Assembly: GCA_037976565.1 (NCBI GenBank)
Contig: CP137685.1
Coordinates: 19,704,449-19,768,448 of the forward strand
Direction of reading: 5' to 3'
From: Mesocentrotus franciscanus
Lineage: Eukaryota; Echinodermata; Echinoidea; Camarodonta; Strongylocentrotidae
DNA: 64,000 nucleotides
The notes under the pieces were generated by a model, which saw nothing but the letters and a program-made list of their open reading frames with translations, was not told the origin of the DNA and did no database searches. A program made the translations under genes and the position numbers. This document shows positions 12,468 through 24,050 of the stretch, one piece after another; the stretch's first letter is position 1, and each line of letters begins with the position of its first letter.

Positions 12468-12905
12468 TCGTCTCCCATCTTCTACCACTTTCTCTCTTTC
12501 TCCATCTATCTATCTATCTATCAGTTTGTCTGCATAATATTTATTATGCATGTTTGTCATTTCCTTTTTTTCTTTCGCATTTTCATGTCTTTGCCTTGTC
12601 CGTCTCCTGTAAGTTTTTCTAAAGTGTCGACTCTCTTTCTTCCTTGTTGTCGTAAAAACTCAATATCTATTATAGGAACATGATTAATTTATAAACCTTC
12701 CTATATCTAAGCCTCTCTTTCTCTCTGCCCCCACCCTCTCTTTCGCTCCCCCTCTCTCTCTTTCTCCCTGTCTATCTTCTCTCCATTTTCCATGTTTTGT
12801 CTTGCTTTCTGCAACACTTTTAGCTGTCAATTTTATCTTCTCCATCTTTGATATACATTTCCCCCAATCTCTCCCTCTCTCTCTCTCTCTCTCTCTATCT
12901 CTCAC
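12468..12905. repeat. Pyrimidine-rich tract with CT and TATC microsatellites
   Basis: The plus strand is dominated by C and T. It includes a short TATC array near 12505-12522 and a CT array near 12868-12900. Frames across it on both strands are low-complexity translations. Confidence 0.8.
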
Positions 12906-13059
12906 TAATTATATATCTCCTTTCCGTGCATCCTTTCCTCTATACCACCGATCAATATACAATCCTCACAATCATTTCCTCGCGAGGACATTCGAAATAC
13001 CATCCTAATAAATGAACTACCCAAGCTCTGTCGATCGGCCGGTTAATTTTTTCAACCAA

Positions 13060-13260
13060 ATTAATTGTGCATAGCGCGCATCCCCGTGCAGCCGAACGCA
13101 GAGAGAAGGGAAAAGTCAACATTGGGACGCATTTTCATATTCCAATTATGGCACATGATCGTGTAGAAATAATAGCATGGGCCCCAATGATGATATGTTC
13201 ACATTGCCGATTATAAACTGTGACGTCCATCCATCTAGTCAAACTTCAACATGCCTGGAA
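13060..13260. promoter_or_regulatory. Candidate regulatory island (low confidence)
   Basis: A repeat-free patch between low-complexity stretches. It holds CpG clusters near 13074-13100, an AT-rich homeodomain-type stretch (CCAATTATGG) near 13141-13150, and a CRE-like TGACGTCC near 13222. Evidence is motif content and contrast only. Confidence 0.15.
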
Positions 13261-14924
13261 CAAATCTCCATTGTCCGTCAAAAAAAACATGTAAAACACA
13301 GAATTTCCAATTTAATATGATTTTACGCAAATCACTTCAACAAAAGAATAATTTATGCTTGCAATGGTTGCCTTACATAGCAACAAATGTTGTCCAATTC
13401 ATTTTCATCAACTAGAGAATGAATATACGGTATAGACCTGTATGTACAGTAATTCAATTCGTCCCCAAGGGGTTTTAAGAATTAAACTCCCATAATATCA
13501 CTTCGCACAGAATTAGCAAACTGGTTAGGTATTTTTGTCATTATTTTCCCCTGTTTTAACATTCTTGCAGCAAAAATCATGTGCAAACTTGATGGCAACA
13601 TTGTAACTAGGGAAAACAACGATGAAGATAAACTAACACGAAATTATGAGGGGCACCAAGTACATGAAGTAGTAAAATAACACAATGCAACCTGGCATTG
13701 GGAACACCCCCTCGCACCTTCTACGCGAGTTGGCGCATAGCGCTATCACAGTAGGGATCATTGCGATTCTCCATTGCCAATATTAATCTCGCTTTGATGC
13801 GCAAGGATAACATCTCTAAATAGACAACATGATGACAAACAAAGAAAAAAAAAACGTTTTAGCCATTTCCTCCTATACAGAGCTGGCAATTTCCCGCTCC
13901 CGTACCGATGAGCTCGGGCAATAATTGCACATTTAGAATTTATCCCATGGACCATGTCGAGAAAACAACACCATACGCACCATACCATAATTGGATCTTC
14001 TCACAATTAATTACTGCATTACAGAAAAAATAAGAAGAAGAAAAAAAGAGATAAATTATGAATTCACTTATAATGAATTGTTGTCTGTCGACGATGCCAA
14101 TTATGAATTCGTTTGGATCTTCATTTTGTGCGCATTTGTCTATGCAACGGTCTAATAATATTTGAACCCAGTGATAATGAAGTAAATACGTCAAGTAAAC
14201 ACGTCAAGGGGAAACTGGCGATGCACGATGTGATGATAGTTGTTTCAGAGAAATTCGATTCTGAAAATTACCAACTCTTCGGAATGGTAAATGACTTTCT
14301 ACCTACGTTCTTACAAAACGATAACGAACCCCCAAAACAGTTCTGGATTCTTTAAGATCTTGTAAATCATTTCCCCAAATTCATATGAAACATACGTAAA
14401 TACATAACTTGTAAGTTCTAAAAATTATAATTATTATATATTATTATAATTTATGAATTGAATTGAATTTGCCCAAAATGTATGTGGGTTTCTAAACAGA
14501 ACTACTAGAGCTCATAATATATCATCTTTTCTTTCCCCATGATAAAGCCCCAACATCTTTACATACAAATTACACATTGGCAAATCAGAAATAATCCCTG
14601 CAACGAAATCTGATTTATTTCTGATACATTTTTCATCGAATATAGCATAATTCGTTCAATTCATCTCGGGTCCAAAGTGTCTCTGTTCATGAATGTCGCA
14701 CACGTCATAGGAAGAAACAAACGCGATCGTGCAACGGATCTTGAAAGAGGGCGCTAGACTTGAAATTTTGTATGAGCAGAAACCTTGTCGAAATACGTTT
14801 TCATGAAAGTTCCTCGCACTTTTACTCAAATTTCATGCGCTATACATAAAACTAGTGACATATATTATTGCGAAATGCTGTAAAACTAATAATTCTATAA
14901 ATAGACTGTAAAACCATACATTCA

Positions 14925-14930
<6 letters not shown>
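13261..14930. other. AT-rich DNA without a recognisable gene
   Basis: An 80-codon plus frame at 14113-14355 has a balanced amino-acid composition. It lacks a convincing start context, splice signals and any recognisable domain, so it is not annotated as a gene. Confidence 0.5.

Positions 14931-14960
<30 letters not shown>
14931..14960. repeat. GA microsatellite
   Basis: About fifteen uninterrupted GA units on the plus strand. They give rise to Ser-Leu-rich frames on the minus strand that are not genes. Confidence 0.95.
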
Positions 14961-14965
<5 letters not shown>

Positions 14966-15345
14966 AAAACATACAAGCATGAAGAAGAAAAAAAACGAAA
15001 GAAAAGAAAAATAGCGGCATACGTAGGTTTCTTTGAAACAAAGTGGCAACAAACGCTTTGATCTTCTCCGCGTTGTGTACGGAAATGCCGCAATCGTGTT
15101 TATAACATTTTTGTTTATAGAAACACAAAAAGATCCCAGTCACAACAGGAAATTGGGACACAAAAGAAAAGTTGGCAATTAATCAAGTTTTGGAAAACAT
15201 GATTTGTAAGGTAGCTTGTTTTTAATTGATGCAAAATGTTCACTGACAAAGTAATAAGATATACCGACGTGTCCGACTCTAGTCGACCCCTGGGTCATGC
15301 TTACGTTAAGAACTAGATGGAACTTCAACTGCGCGCAGTCGAAAA

Positions 15346-16122
15346 ATGCCTCCGCCATAGAGCAATTTTACAAACCAAAATGGAAGCAATTTTTAAAATT
15401 CAAGTTTGATTGTAATCCATCTGTTGGTTCTAATGATAACACGATCACGAGCTATTTTAGGATACATAATGAGCCCTGTGACCTTTGACCTCGTGACCCC
15501 AATTCTAATCAGTTCATTGACTCTGCAAGATACATACATGACCCAAGTTTGGCGGTAATCCATCAATCGGTTCTTGAAATAACGTGATCACAAGCTATTT
15601 TGCATACATAACGAGCCCTGTGACCTTTGACCTCGTGACCCCAAAATCTAATCAGTTCATTAGCTCTGCAAGATACATACATGACCCAAGTTTGGCGGTA
15701 ATCCATCAATCGGTTCTTGAGATAACGCGATCACGAGCTATTTTTGCATACATAATGAGCCCTGTGACCTTTGACCTTGTGACCCCAAAATCTAATCAGT
15801 TCATTAGCTCTGCAAGATACATACAGGACCCAAGTTTGGCGGTAATCCATCAATCGGTTGAGATAACGCGATCACGAGCTATTTTTGCATACATAATGGA
15901 CCCTGTGACCTTTGACCTCGTGACCCCAAAATCTAATCAGTTCATTAGCTCTGCAAGATACATACATGACCTGAGTTTGGCGGTAATCCATCAATTGGTT
16001 CTTGAGATAACGCGATCACGAGAACGGGACGTACGCACAGACGTACGTACGTACGTACGTATGTACGCACGGACTGACAACCAGAAAACATAATTCCCCC
16101 GGCTACTTTGTAGCGGAGGCAT
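15346..16122 (+). mobile_element. Pearl/Helentron-like non-autonomous element 1
   Basis: The element has the parts of the HINE/Pearl group in order. A subterminal ATGCCTCCGC lies at 15346-15355 and its exact inverse GCGGAGGCAT at 16113-16122. Between them are four core repeats of about 141-144 bp, with the shared GTGACC words at 15479, 15620, 15764 and 15905. An ACGT/ACGG-type microsatellite follows at about 16029-16070, then a terminal hairpin at 16096-16120 (arms of 11 bases around TTT, with a few mismatches). No Rep/helicase frame is present, so movement would need a partner in trans. The 169-codon frame at 15584-16093 is a read-through of the core repeats. True outer ends may lie a little beyond the subterminal repeats. 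Confidence 0.7.
15479..16028 (+). repeat. Core tandem repeat of element 1 (4 x ~142 bp)
   Basis: Each unit carries gtgacctttgacctcgtgac near its start, then an ..aatctaatcagttcatt.. segment, tttggcggtaatccatcaat, and gataacgcgatcacgagcta. Units two to four look nearly identical, and the first is more diverged. The phrase containing two TGACCT half-sites is repeated in every unit and also in the core of the neighbouring element, although the rest of the unit differs. Confidence 0.85.
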
Positions 16123-16286
16123 AAAAAAGTAACCATGTATTGCCATTATAAAGAATTAAAGCTCGTTTTCATTTGATTTTTTTAAAGAATGACATGCGCT
16201 GCATATGAAATTCAATTGTCAGTGCCTTTTGCTTTTCTCATGAACTGTGTACCCATAAGACATTGAGTGATTTCAAGTACGGTGTT

Positions 16287-16408
16287 CGGTGTTGGTGTTG
16301 GTGTTGAGAGCATGGAAAGGCTGCTAAACCGAGCTCCAACACCGACGGTCAGTTTAGAAGGACGATACCGATCGCGTTATCGATAGCTCAACACCAGCCT
16401 CAACACCG
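16287..16408. mobile_element. Small foldback element between the two Pearl-like elements
   Basis: The left arm at 16287-16308 (CGGTGTTGGTGTTGGTGTTG..) is mirrored at 16387-16408, whose reverse complement reads CGGTGTTGAGGCTGGTGTTG... The arms match apart from a few positions, and an inner CTAAAC/GTTTAG pair continues the symmetry. The 122 bp unit has no coding capacity and no clear target duplication, so it may be a MITE or a simple foldback. Confidence 0.55.
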
Positions 16409-16546
16409 AGTGACGTCATACTCTACAGGCGAAAAGTCTTGCAATAAAAGCATAATCCTTTCAGAAATTCCATTAAAATTACATCATATCGAATATCAAA
16501 TGTAAAGTCATATTAAACGAGCTGAAGACATGGAATTTCACAAGTT

Positions 16547-17583
16547 GACCTCTGTGACCCTTGACCTACATGCTCCAAAATCTAAACAGATCGTCTTCCT
16601 ATGGTGATACATACTATCATTAAGTTTGAAGTGAAAATTCTCCAGTGGTTCTTGAGATATCGCGATAACGATCTCAATGTATGGAATTTCATAAGTTGAC
16701 CTCTGTGACCCTTGACCTTTGACCTACGTGCTCCAAAATCTAATCAGATTGTCTTCCTATGGTGATACACACTATCATTAAGTTTGAAGTTTAAATCTCC
16801 AGTGGTTCTTGAGATATTATGATAACAATCTCAATGTATGGAATTTCATAAGTTGACCTCTGTGACCCTTGACCTTTGGCCTACGTGCTCCAAAATCTAA
16901 TCAGATCGTCTTCCTATGGTGATACATACTATCCTTAAGTTTGAAGTTTTTACATCTCCAGTGGTTCTTGAGATATCATGATAACAATCTCAATGTATGG
17001 AATTTCATAAGTTGACCTCTATGACCCTTGACCTTTGACCTACGTGCTCCAAAATATAATCAGATTGTTTTCCTATAGTGATACACACTATCACTAAGTT
17101 TGAAGTTTAAATCTCCAGTGGTTCTTGAGATATCATGATAACAATCTCAATGTATGGAATTTCATAAGTTGACCTCTGTGACCCTTGACCTTTGACCTAC
17201 GTGCTCCAAAATCTAATCAGATCGTCTTCCTATGGTGATACATACTATCCTTAAGTTTGAAGTTTAAATCTCAAATGGTTCTTGAGATATCGCGCTAACA
17301 AACTCAATACAAGGAATTTCATAAGTTGACCTCTGTGACCTGTGACCTTTGACCTACGTACTCCAAAATCTAATCAGATCGTCTTCCTATGGTGATAAAT
17401 ACTATTCCCGAATCTTAAGTTTAAATCTTAAATGGTTCTTGAGATATTGTGATAACGGTCAAACGGGACGGACGTACGGACGGACGTACAGACGTACGGA
17501 CGTACGGACGTACGGACGTACGGACGTACGGACGGACAACCCAAAAACATGATGCCTCCGGCACCACCTTCGGTGGCGGAGGC
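16547..17583 (+). mobile_element. Pearl/Helentron-like non-autonomous element 2
   Basis: Six core repeats of 151-159 bp start at 16547, 16698, 16855, 17014, 17171 and 17329, judged from the shared gacctctgtgacc word. An ACGG/ACGT microsatellite follows at about 17464-17536, then a strong terminal hairpin at 17554-17583 (twelve-base arms with one mismatch, loop ACCTTC). The GCCTCCG/GCGGAGGC terminal motif is shared with element 1 and marks the same family. I could not find its 5' subterminal copy, so the left boundary is uncertain and the element may be truncated or built onto the end of element 1. Confidence 0.65.
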
Positions 17584-17615
17584 ATAATAAAAAGCTGAGT
17601 CTGTCAACATATTTG

Positions 17616-17876
17616 TGGAGATGTCGTGGTCTATTGGATACGTCACCGGACTGTCGATCTTAGTCCTGCCGCGGCATAATGTCCTTTGGCAAGACATTCA
17701 TCTACATTATTTTGCCATACCTGACATGGCTGAGGCAAATGGGTACCTGTCAGAAATTAATTCCTTGAAATGCTAGGGCGTCATAATGGCAGCCATGCTA
17801 AAGCCGGGGTAATGATTTTCAAGTCTGACAGACATGAGCGCTATATACAACAACCCACTATTATCATTATTTACAA
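17616..17876 (+). mobile_element. tRNA-derived SINE, copy 1 (B box damaged)
   Basis: The head gatgtcgtggtctattggat is the tRNA A-box region. The B-box area keeps only TTAGTCCTGCC, with the preceding GGTTCGAG lost. The body words gtcctttggcaagacattcatctacat and atgggtacctg and the AT-rich (ATT/ATC) tail are shared with the other copies at 19223, 31371, 31771 and 33533. Polymerase III transcription from this copy is unlikely given the B-box loss (inference). Confidence 0.75.
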
Positions 17877-17879
17877 AAT

Positions 17880-18915
17880 ATGTGATTTTCATTACCTATA
17901 ATCTTTATTGATCGTTAATTTAAAATGATTTGGAAGAATGGACATGAGGGGATGGGGGAGAGGGAGGGGAGGAGGGGGGGGGGGCAAACAATGATGAAAG
18001 ATATTCCATGCGCAGGTATTACAAAACAGGTGTGGAAATGTAGATACGTATTAAATGATTGACATGTTTAGCTAAGGAATTTAGTTAGGAATTTTACCCT
18101 TTACGTATCAATTTCATGTTTTCTCTAAATTACTTGAACAGTGAAATATAAAATGAAAGATGAAATTCTGTTTTTAAAAAATGTTACAAAACATTCGTTT
18201 AATCAAACAGAGTGAGTAATTAAATTTGATTCCAATTGCCATTTATAATGTCTACACGCACTCGAGAATCAATTTAATATAGAGCTTCTTCAAAGTTAAT
18301 ATAATAAAACGAGCTGTTTGTGAAAGTTATATCGAAACACTGATAATTCGAGACGAGACACTCGTCCTTTTACGACACCATAGTTTTTTCCAAACTGATT
18401 CTCAGTCGAATATTTCAAGGCACGATTTTATCGATTCGTGCCTCGTCTCAATCAATAGCTCCAAGATTTCTCAGTTTGTTATGGCAAGCAAAATCACGCA
18501 GTACTCAGCCTGGAGCGAGGAATATCCCATTATTACGATTAGAAAACGAATGATTTAGTATTCATATCCAACTTCTTGATTAAGATTTTAGAAGCCAGAT
18601 TCGAGACATCAATAACGATACAAGTTTAGTCTTGAAATTACGAAATAATTACGAGATACGTGTCATCATGAAAAAGTGCAATTGACTTTTGTATCAAATT
18701 TCCAATTAAGGAAAACAAGTGAATTCTAGATGCTATATAAGGAGCCAGAGTTTTGAAATATAGGGATCTCAGTGGAACGTTTTTTTTAATATGATGTGTT
18801 TTTTTAAAGATGATGTTATTAAAATTGTAATCAAATTAATAGTATTCTAGTTTATCTGAAGGAGATATGCTGATGAAGCACCAATACTATACATGTACAG
18901 TATCGGCAAAAGTAG
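17880..18915. other. AT-rich DNA without a recognisable gene
   Basis: An 11-base G-run lies at 17974-17984. Several AATTC/TTCGAG words recur near 18290-18420 but no clear repeat unit was resolved. Confidence 0.5.
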
Positions 18916-18918
18916 GTA

Positions 18919-18942
18919 TAGTAGTAGTAGTAGTAGAAGTTA

Positions 18943-18978
<36 letters not shown>

Positions 18979-18979
18979 C

Positions 18980-19021
<42 letters not shown>

Positions 19022-19094
19022 CGTAGTAGTAGTAGTCGTCGTCGTCGTCGTCGTCGTAGTAGTAGTAGTAGTAGTAGTAGTAGCGGTAGTAGTA

Positions 19095-19132
<38 letters not shown>

Positions 19133-19133
19133 A

Positions 19134-19196
<63 letters not shown>

Positions 19197-19203
19197 CAGC
19201 AGT
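18919..19203 (+). repeat. TAG/GTA trinucleotide array, about 285 bp
   Basis: A nearly continuous GTA/TAG array with a block of GTC units near 19036-19056. It creates poly-Val, poly-Ser and poly-Leu/Thr frames of up to 177 codons on both strands, none of which should be read as genes. Confidence 0.97.
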
Positions 19204-19222
19204 ACTAGTAGTAATAGGAGTA

Positions 19223-19490
19223 GAGGTGTCGTTGTCGTTGTGGATACGTGATCGAATTATGGATAACATGGTCCGCGGTTCGAGTCCTGCCGTGGCACTA
19301 ATGTCCATTAGCAAGACGTTAATCTACATTTGCCACTCTCGCCCAGGTGTGAAATGGGTACTGGTAGGAAGGAATTCCTTGCACGCTGTGAGCATCGAAA
19401 TCGGTAGCTTGGCAGAGATGGGGTAATATTGGAGCGCCTTCAGCATATTACATGCCGCCGCATATAACACTATATACCCAATATTATTAT
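19223..19490 (+). mobile_element. tRNA-derived SINE, copy 2 (intact B box)
   Basis: The polymerase III B box GGTTCGAGTCC is intact at 19277-19287, preceded by an A-box-like gtcgttgtggatacgtg. The body carries gtccattagcaagacgttaa and ctacatttgccactctc, shared with the copies at 31371 and 33533, and the tail ends in ATTATTATT. The element is flanked by TAG-repeat sequence on both sides: the long array to the left and gtagaagtagtagtaa at about 19494-19509 to the right. Confidence 0.85.
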
Positions 19491-19824
19491 TTGTAGAAGT
19501 AGTAGTAATTATCGATTACTATATCAGTATATTCTGATTTATCAACCCAAAAATCTATTATACGAAATACAGTCTTGAAAATTAATTACGAGGGAATTGA
19601 TCAAATGAACCTAACAATAGTCTCTCTTTTAGGCGGAGTAATTAATATGAATGGCCAGTGGCCAGTCCCATCGATAGAGCATGGTTAACTTTGAGAAATC
19701 TTAAACCTGTGAACATGAACTAGATAATGATCTTCAGATATACTCAGAGTTTCCTCATAATTATAACCTTGCACTTTTTTGCATTCTACACGCCTTGATT
19801 GCGAGGCTGAGTATCTTCACCTCA

Positions 19825-20210
19825 TTAAAGTGACACTGTAACATTGCCTCAGATTCTGAAACAAAATCCTGGATTTAGCTCTTGCTGCAATGATAATTAT
19901 AAAACTTTAGGTCAGTCAGGAATCCCATGACTTTTACAAGTAGATCGCCTCTCTGATTATCAAGATATATATGATTTGAAATCGAAATTTCATATTTCGT
20001 TTTCCTAATGGTTTTTATAACACTACAGTCTATTGGGGAAAATGAGTATGGTAAAACCAGTCACTCAAAGATTTTTACTTTTTTGAGGCACTTCATGATC
20101 ATTTTGAAGCGCTTTTTTTTTTAGGGCTTCAATATTACATCATATCACAGACACTGATAACAAGTAGGGCCATGCATCTCAGATTTAACATTGTTAAACG
20201 ATGCCTTTAA
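19825..20210. mobile_element. TTAA-ended element, copy A
   Basis: This 386 bp copy is bounded by TTAA at 19825-19828 and 20207-20210. The left end TTAAAGTGAC-(ACT)-GTAACATTG and the reverse complement of the right end, TTAAAGGCATCGTTTAACAA, form an imperfect inverted repeat. It aligns over its whole length with copy B (44734-45119), also 386 bp, differing by eye at only a small number of positions. It has no coding capacity. The TTAA boundaries suggest a piggyBac-like mechanism, but the terminal sequence is not one I can assign to that family. Confidence 0.75.
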
Positions 20211-21540
20211 CAGACAGCAAGCAGCCGGGGGTAGTTTTGTTTATCGCCCAAAGAGGGAATTCTCAAGAATGTTTGGGTTCTGAAGATTCGCCTTTTGAGA
20301 CTTGGGAGGCATCACTCGACTCCTACGTCACACGTGCAACTTCTACTCCTAAGAGAATCTTGACCAACTAAACATTAATCCCCCGTCGTTGACACTGCAT
20401 CGCATTAGGGCATGTAAGGGTGTGCACGAATTCGGAAGGGGTAACGTACACACATAGAATCGGAAAGTACGCATGTAATACTAGTATTCATCAATCGCTT
20501 ATTACCTTAGTATCTGCTGCATTGAAATGAACGCTAAGAATAATCCAGGGGTTTGAACCCCCCACCCCTAGCTATACTCTAGAACGATGGCAGGATGTCC
20601 AACAAAATCATGTTGGGGAGGGGGAGGGGGTACACCCCTCCTCCCGCAGTATCCGCCCCCAGTTAATATTTGGTTAGAATAGTTTAAAAAAAAAAAAAAA
20701 AGGGCGTATGGTTCGGTGAAAGGTGTTCAATGGGAGTGCAATAAACGCAAAAATGAAGAAAAAAATAAACATGGTCAACAAAATAAATAATACTTTACCA
20801 AAAATTTACTTTTCTGTGTAAAAACAAACAAACAACCAACATCCAAAAAGAGAAGAAGAAGAAAAGAGACAATAAACTGCGTATGCATTTTGACGTGAAT
20901 TAAATAAGGGGTACCTTTCGCAGACCCTCACTTACTATCAATTTTTTAAATGTCAAAAATCATGTTAGCATGCATGTACTTTGCAAAATACAATAAGATA
21001 TAGGCCTTCTATGGCAGGTCTTTCCTTTTACACAATCTGCCACAGATAAAAATGTACCTTGGCAGATTTTAGACACCCTGGATTCGTCTAGGGTAGCTAT
21101 AGGAAGCCATCCCCATACCAAAAGCCAAACAAGACCTTTTGACGTCCGGTTCAAGTAGGGTCTGACCATTCAATCATCCCACATCGCAATGACAACCCAC
21201 CCCAGTCCCACGCGTGTGATTTCATGCTGTGTTTACCGTGCACTAGACGAGCACGGATTGCGCTCATTCATGACGTCTCTGAGAGCAGGGGAAAGGTCAG
21301 AATCCTGGCCGGAATATCAACGAGAGTTGGGCCCTGGACCCTCAACAGGAACCACAACAGTGCCCTGAGGAGGCTATTGGGTTCTTTCCAGTGGTCATTC
21401 GGAGATTTTATCATCTTTCATTATCACAATCCGAAGCAACCTCGTTTGATGCTTAGGTGAACCTCAAGCAACTGCAAGAGCTTTCAAGAAGGGAAAAAGT
21501 AAAAGAAATAAAGAAGATTAAGAGGAATGAGAAAAAGACG
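20211..21540. other. AT-rich DNA without a recognisable gene
   Basis: Holds an A-run near 20685-20700, a G/C-run foldback near 20610-20660 (ggggtacacccc), and a patch of higher G+C at 21180-21440 whose 78-codon frame matches nothing I know. Confidence 0.45.
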
Positions 21541-21655
21541 AGAACAAAAATGAAAGAAGAAGAAGAGGAGGAAGAAGAGGAAGAAGAGGAGGAAGAAGAA
21601 GAAGAAGGAGAAGAAGAAGAAGAAGAAGAAGAAGAAGAAGAAGAAGAAGAAGAAG
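21541..21655 (+). repeat. GAA/GAG purine array
   Basis: A purine-only tract of GAA and GAG triplets. The poly-Glu, poly-Ser and poly-Phe frames across it are artefacts. Confidence 0.95.
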
Positions 21656-22679
21656 GGGATGAAGAAGAAAAGAAAAAGAGTCGAATTAGTGACGTTCGCA
21701 CATTTTAAAGCATTGTAATAACATTTTTTGTTGCTAGGGGCACTTTTGTTGAAGTGCGTTAGGGGGAGGGGTTTGTCAAATCCTATTGACTCTATATTGC
21801 TCCACAAGCCTCACGTCAATGAATACAAACAACACATTGTAATCCTCATTCAAAGGGAAAACAATTATTTCAGGAATATCTTTACACAAAGTATCCCATA
21901 GAAACGGGCATAAATCCATTCTGGGAAATGTTAGAGCTGTGCAACTGTCACCCCCCCCCCCCACGGCATCGTAATCAGCGCCTCCCCTCCTCGTTATAAT
22001 GTTATAACTTCTTGAATTTACCAGTCAAAGAACGTCCATTTCCATACACTGACAGAAAGCGATGCCAACTAAAGTCTGGATGAGCTTTACATATTGTTCC
22101 CTATGATCTACTGAAGATCGTATCACTATTCATAATGTTTTCCCCTATTTTCAAAGAGCGTTTGGAAGTCACCCCTAAACACCACCTCCGTCAGAAAGAA
22201 TGTTATTACCCCTAAAGGATCCACTTGTAATGAAAAATTTTAATGCAGCAGCATTCTAAATGCAGCTTATATGTTAATAACAGTATGATCTACTGAAGAT
22301 ATTAACATACTATTAGAATAGACCAGTCCGTAGTTTAAAGCTTCAAGTTAAAAGTTTTTAAGAAATTCATTTATACTTCAGTATAGTGTATATTTGACTT
22401 ATGCTTCAGAATATTTCACTTTTATTTGAGTATATCTTAGTAGGGCCTACTACGTAAATATTTGTTTTCCTTCTGCATACTCCACTTCTATTTATACACT
22501 TCTCTGCTACCGTGGTATGTTTTACTTCTATTTAAGTACACTTCACTTACACTTTTGTATAATTTTACTTCAGGTCTAGTCCAGTGTAATTTCACCTTTA
22601 CCAATTGACCATTTTGATGTTCATCATAATAACCCACTACATACAGTACATAATGATGTTAATGCTATTCAATACAGGG
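21656..22679. other. AT-rich DNA with a 12-base C-run and decayed short repeats
   Basis: The C-run is at 21951-21962. Between about 22370 and 22590 the phrase ttcacttctatttaagta recurs in diverged form four to six times, suggesting an old tandem repeat with a unit of about 30-60 bp. The word gatctactgaagat occurs twice (near 22088 and 22288). No gene seen. Confidence 0.45.
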
Positions 22680-22859
22680 GGAGAAGAGAAGAGAGTAGAA
22701 AGTAAGGAGAGAGGGACAAAGATGGAACGAGAGAGAAAAGGAGAGATAGAGAGACAGAGAAGGGATGGGCAGAGAGACTGAAATAAACATCTTTAGAGAG
22801 AGAGAGAGAACGAATAAGAGAGAGGGAAAGGGAAGGGGATGGAGGTAGTCGGCGAAAGC

Positions 22860-22890
<31 letters not shown>

Positions 22891-22925
22891 GTGGGGGTGG
22901 GAGGAGAGAAATAAAAGAGGAGGGA
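22680..22925 (+). repeat. GA-rich purine tract
   Basis: Mostly AG on the plus strand, with perfect GA runs near 22860-22886. Ser/Leu/Pro-rich frames on the minus strand are low-complexity translations. Confidence 0.9.
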
Positions 22926-23635
22926 AATTGATCATGAGGTGACATAGAAAGGGAGAAAGAAACAGATAATATGAGAGGTCGACATAACATGGACAAGGGA
23001 TAGAGGATAAGTGTGAGGAGGAATGTAGTTATTTATATCTTATAAGAAATAAACAACTGGAGTGGAATCGTGTACACCGAGATGCCACGACTCGAAGATA
23101 ATGACGGCGTTAGTACGTTACTTCATGTGAAACAACATCGCGTTTGATTGGAGTGGGCTTTAATGTGCTGTAACATGAAGGCGTTAACTCCGCGCCAGCC
23201 AAAAGGATCTTAAACCATGTAACATCCTTTCACCTTAGCGACCCCCTTGCTCTGACATTCCCATTCTTTGGAATGGGTGTCTCCGAAAAATTGCTCGACT
23301 GGACACGAATCATTGCGCGTGGGACTTAGGGTAGGGTAAGGGGTATATATAGGTGTCGGGGTGCAGCGGTCTAGTACATAATTGCGCCGAAGCTTCCGTG
23401 AAATTAAAAGATACATCATAACGATGTATCCATTTTGATGATGGGGTGACTCACATCATGAAAATTATGTATCGCATGTGTGATACATGGCGGTGAATTT
23501 AAATAGGAGTTCTTAGAGTTCTTATGGGGTTCGGTACAAAGAGTAAAAGGTTGTCATGACCTGTGGCGGAGTAAGATCAGAGGGTTGCATGAATGATTGG
23601 ATGGGACTTAGGACAGAGAAGGGTGGAAGGAAATG
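22926..23635. other. Unique DNA without a recognisable gene
   Basis: A moderately G+C-rich patch at about 23060-23360. A palindrome TGTATC...GATACA lies near 23469-23486. No gene seen. Confidence 0.4.
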
Positions 23636-23937
23636 ATAATGATAACAATGATAAGAATAATGATAAATGATTATGATAATACTACTAATAATACAAAATT
23701 ATAATAATAATATAAATTATAATAATAATAATAACAATAACAATAACAATGATGATGATAATAATAGGATAAATAATAATATTAATGATAATAATAATTA
23801 TTATGATAAGAAGAGGAAGAACAAGAACAATAATGATAATAATAATAAAAATAATAATGATAATTATTATTATTATTATTACTATTATAATAACAATAAT
23901 GATAATAATAGTGATGATAACAATGATGATAATGATT
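23636..23937 (+). repeat. AAT/GAT microsatellite block
   Basis: A compound array of AAT, GAT and AAC triplets about 300 bp long. Asn/Asp/Ile-rich frames are artefacts. It directly abuts a SINE-like 3' tail on the minus strand (23938-24050), the arrangement expected if the array grew from the SINE's tail. Confidence 0.95.
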
Positions 23938-24050
23938 AGATCAATAATTTATATAGCGCAGATATATTATACTCCACTGCGCTGTGATGAAAAAAATTCT
24001 AATAGGCGCCTCAAAAGCTTACCAACAGTAATTGTCTGGTGATGTTCTAA
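23938..24050 (-). mobile_element. SINE-type 3' tail fragment
   Basis: The minus strand reads ...cacagcgcag...tgcgctatataaattatt and then passes into the AAT/GAT array. The gcgctatataaa plus ATT-repeat arrangement also occurs on the plus strand at 45840-45912 and 58228-58300. I judge it to be the 3' part of a SINE; no tRNA-like head is visible. Confidence 0.5.

Noticed and set aside
14113..14355. 80-codon plus frame of ordinary composition
   Set aside because: No recognisable domain, no splice sites noticed, surrounded by AT-rich non-coding DNA.
15584..16093. 169-codon frame with internal repeats
   Set aside because: The protein repeats are the core repeats of the Pearl-like element read through because unit length is near a multiple of three; ends in the ACGT microsatellite.
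18867..19426. Long Val-, Ser- and Thr/Leu-rich frames
   Set aside because: Direct translations of the TAG/GTA microsatellite on both strands.
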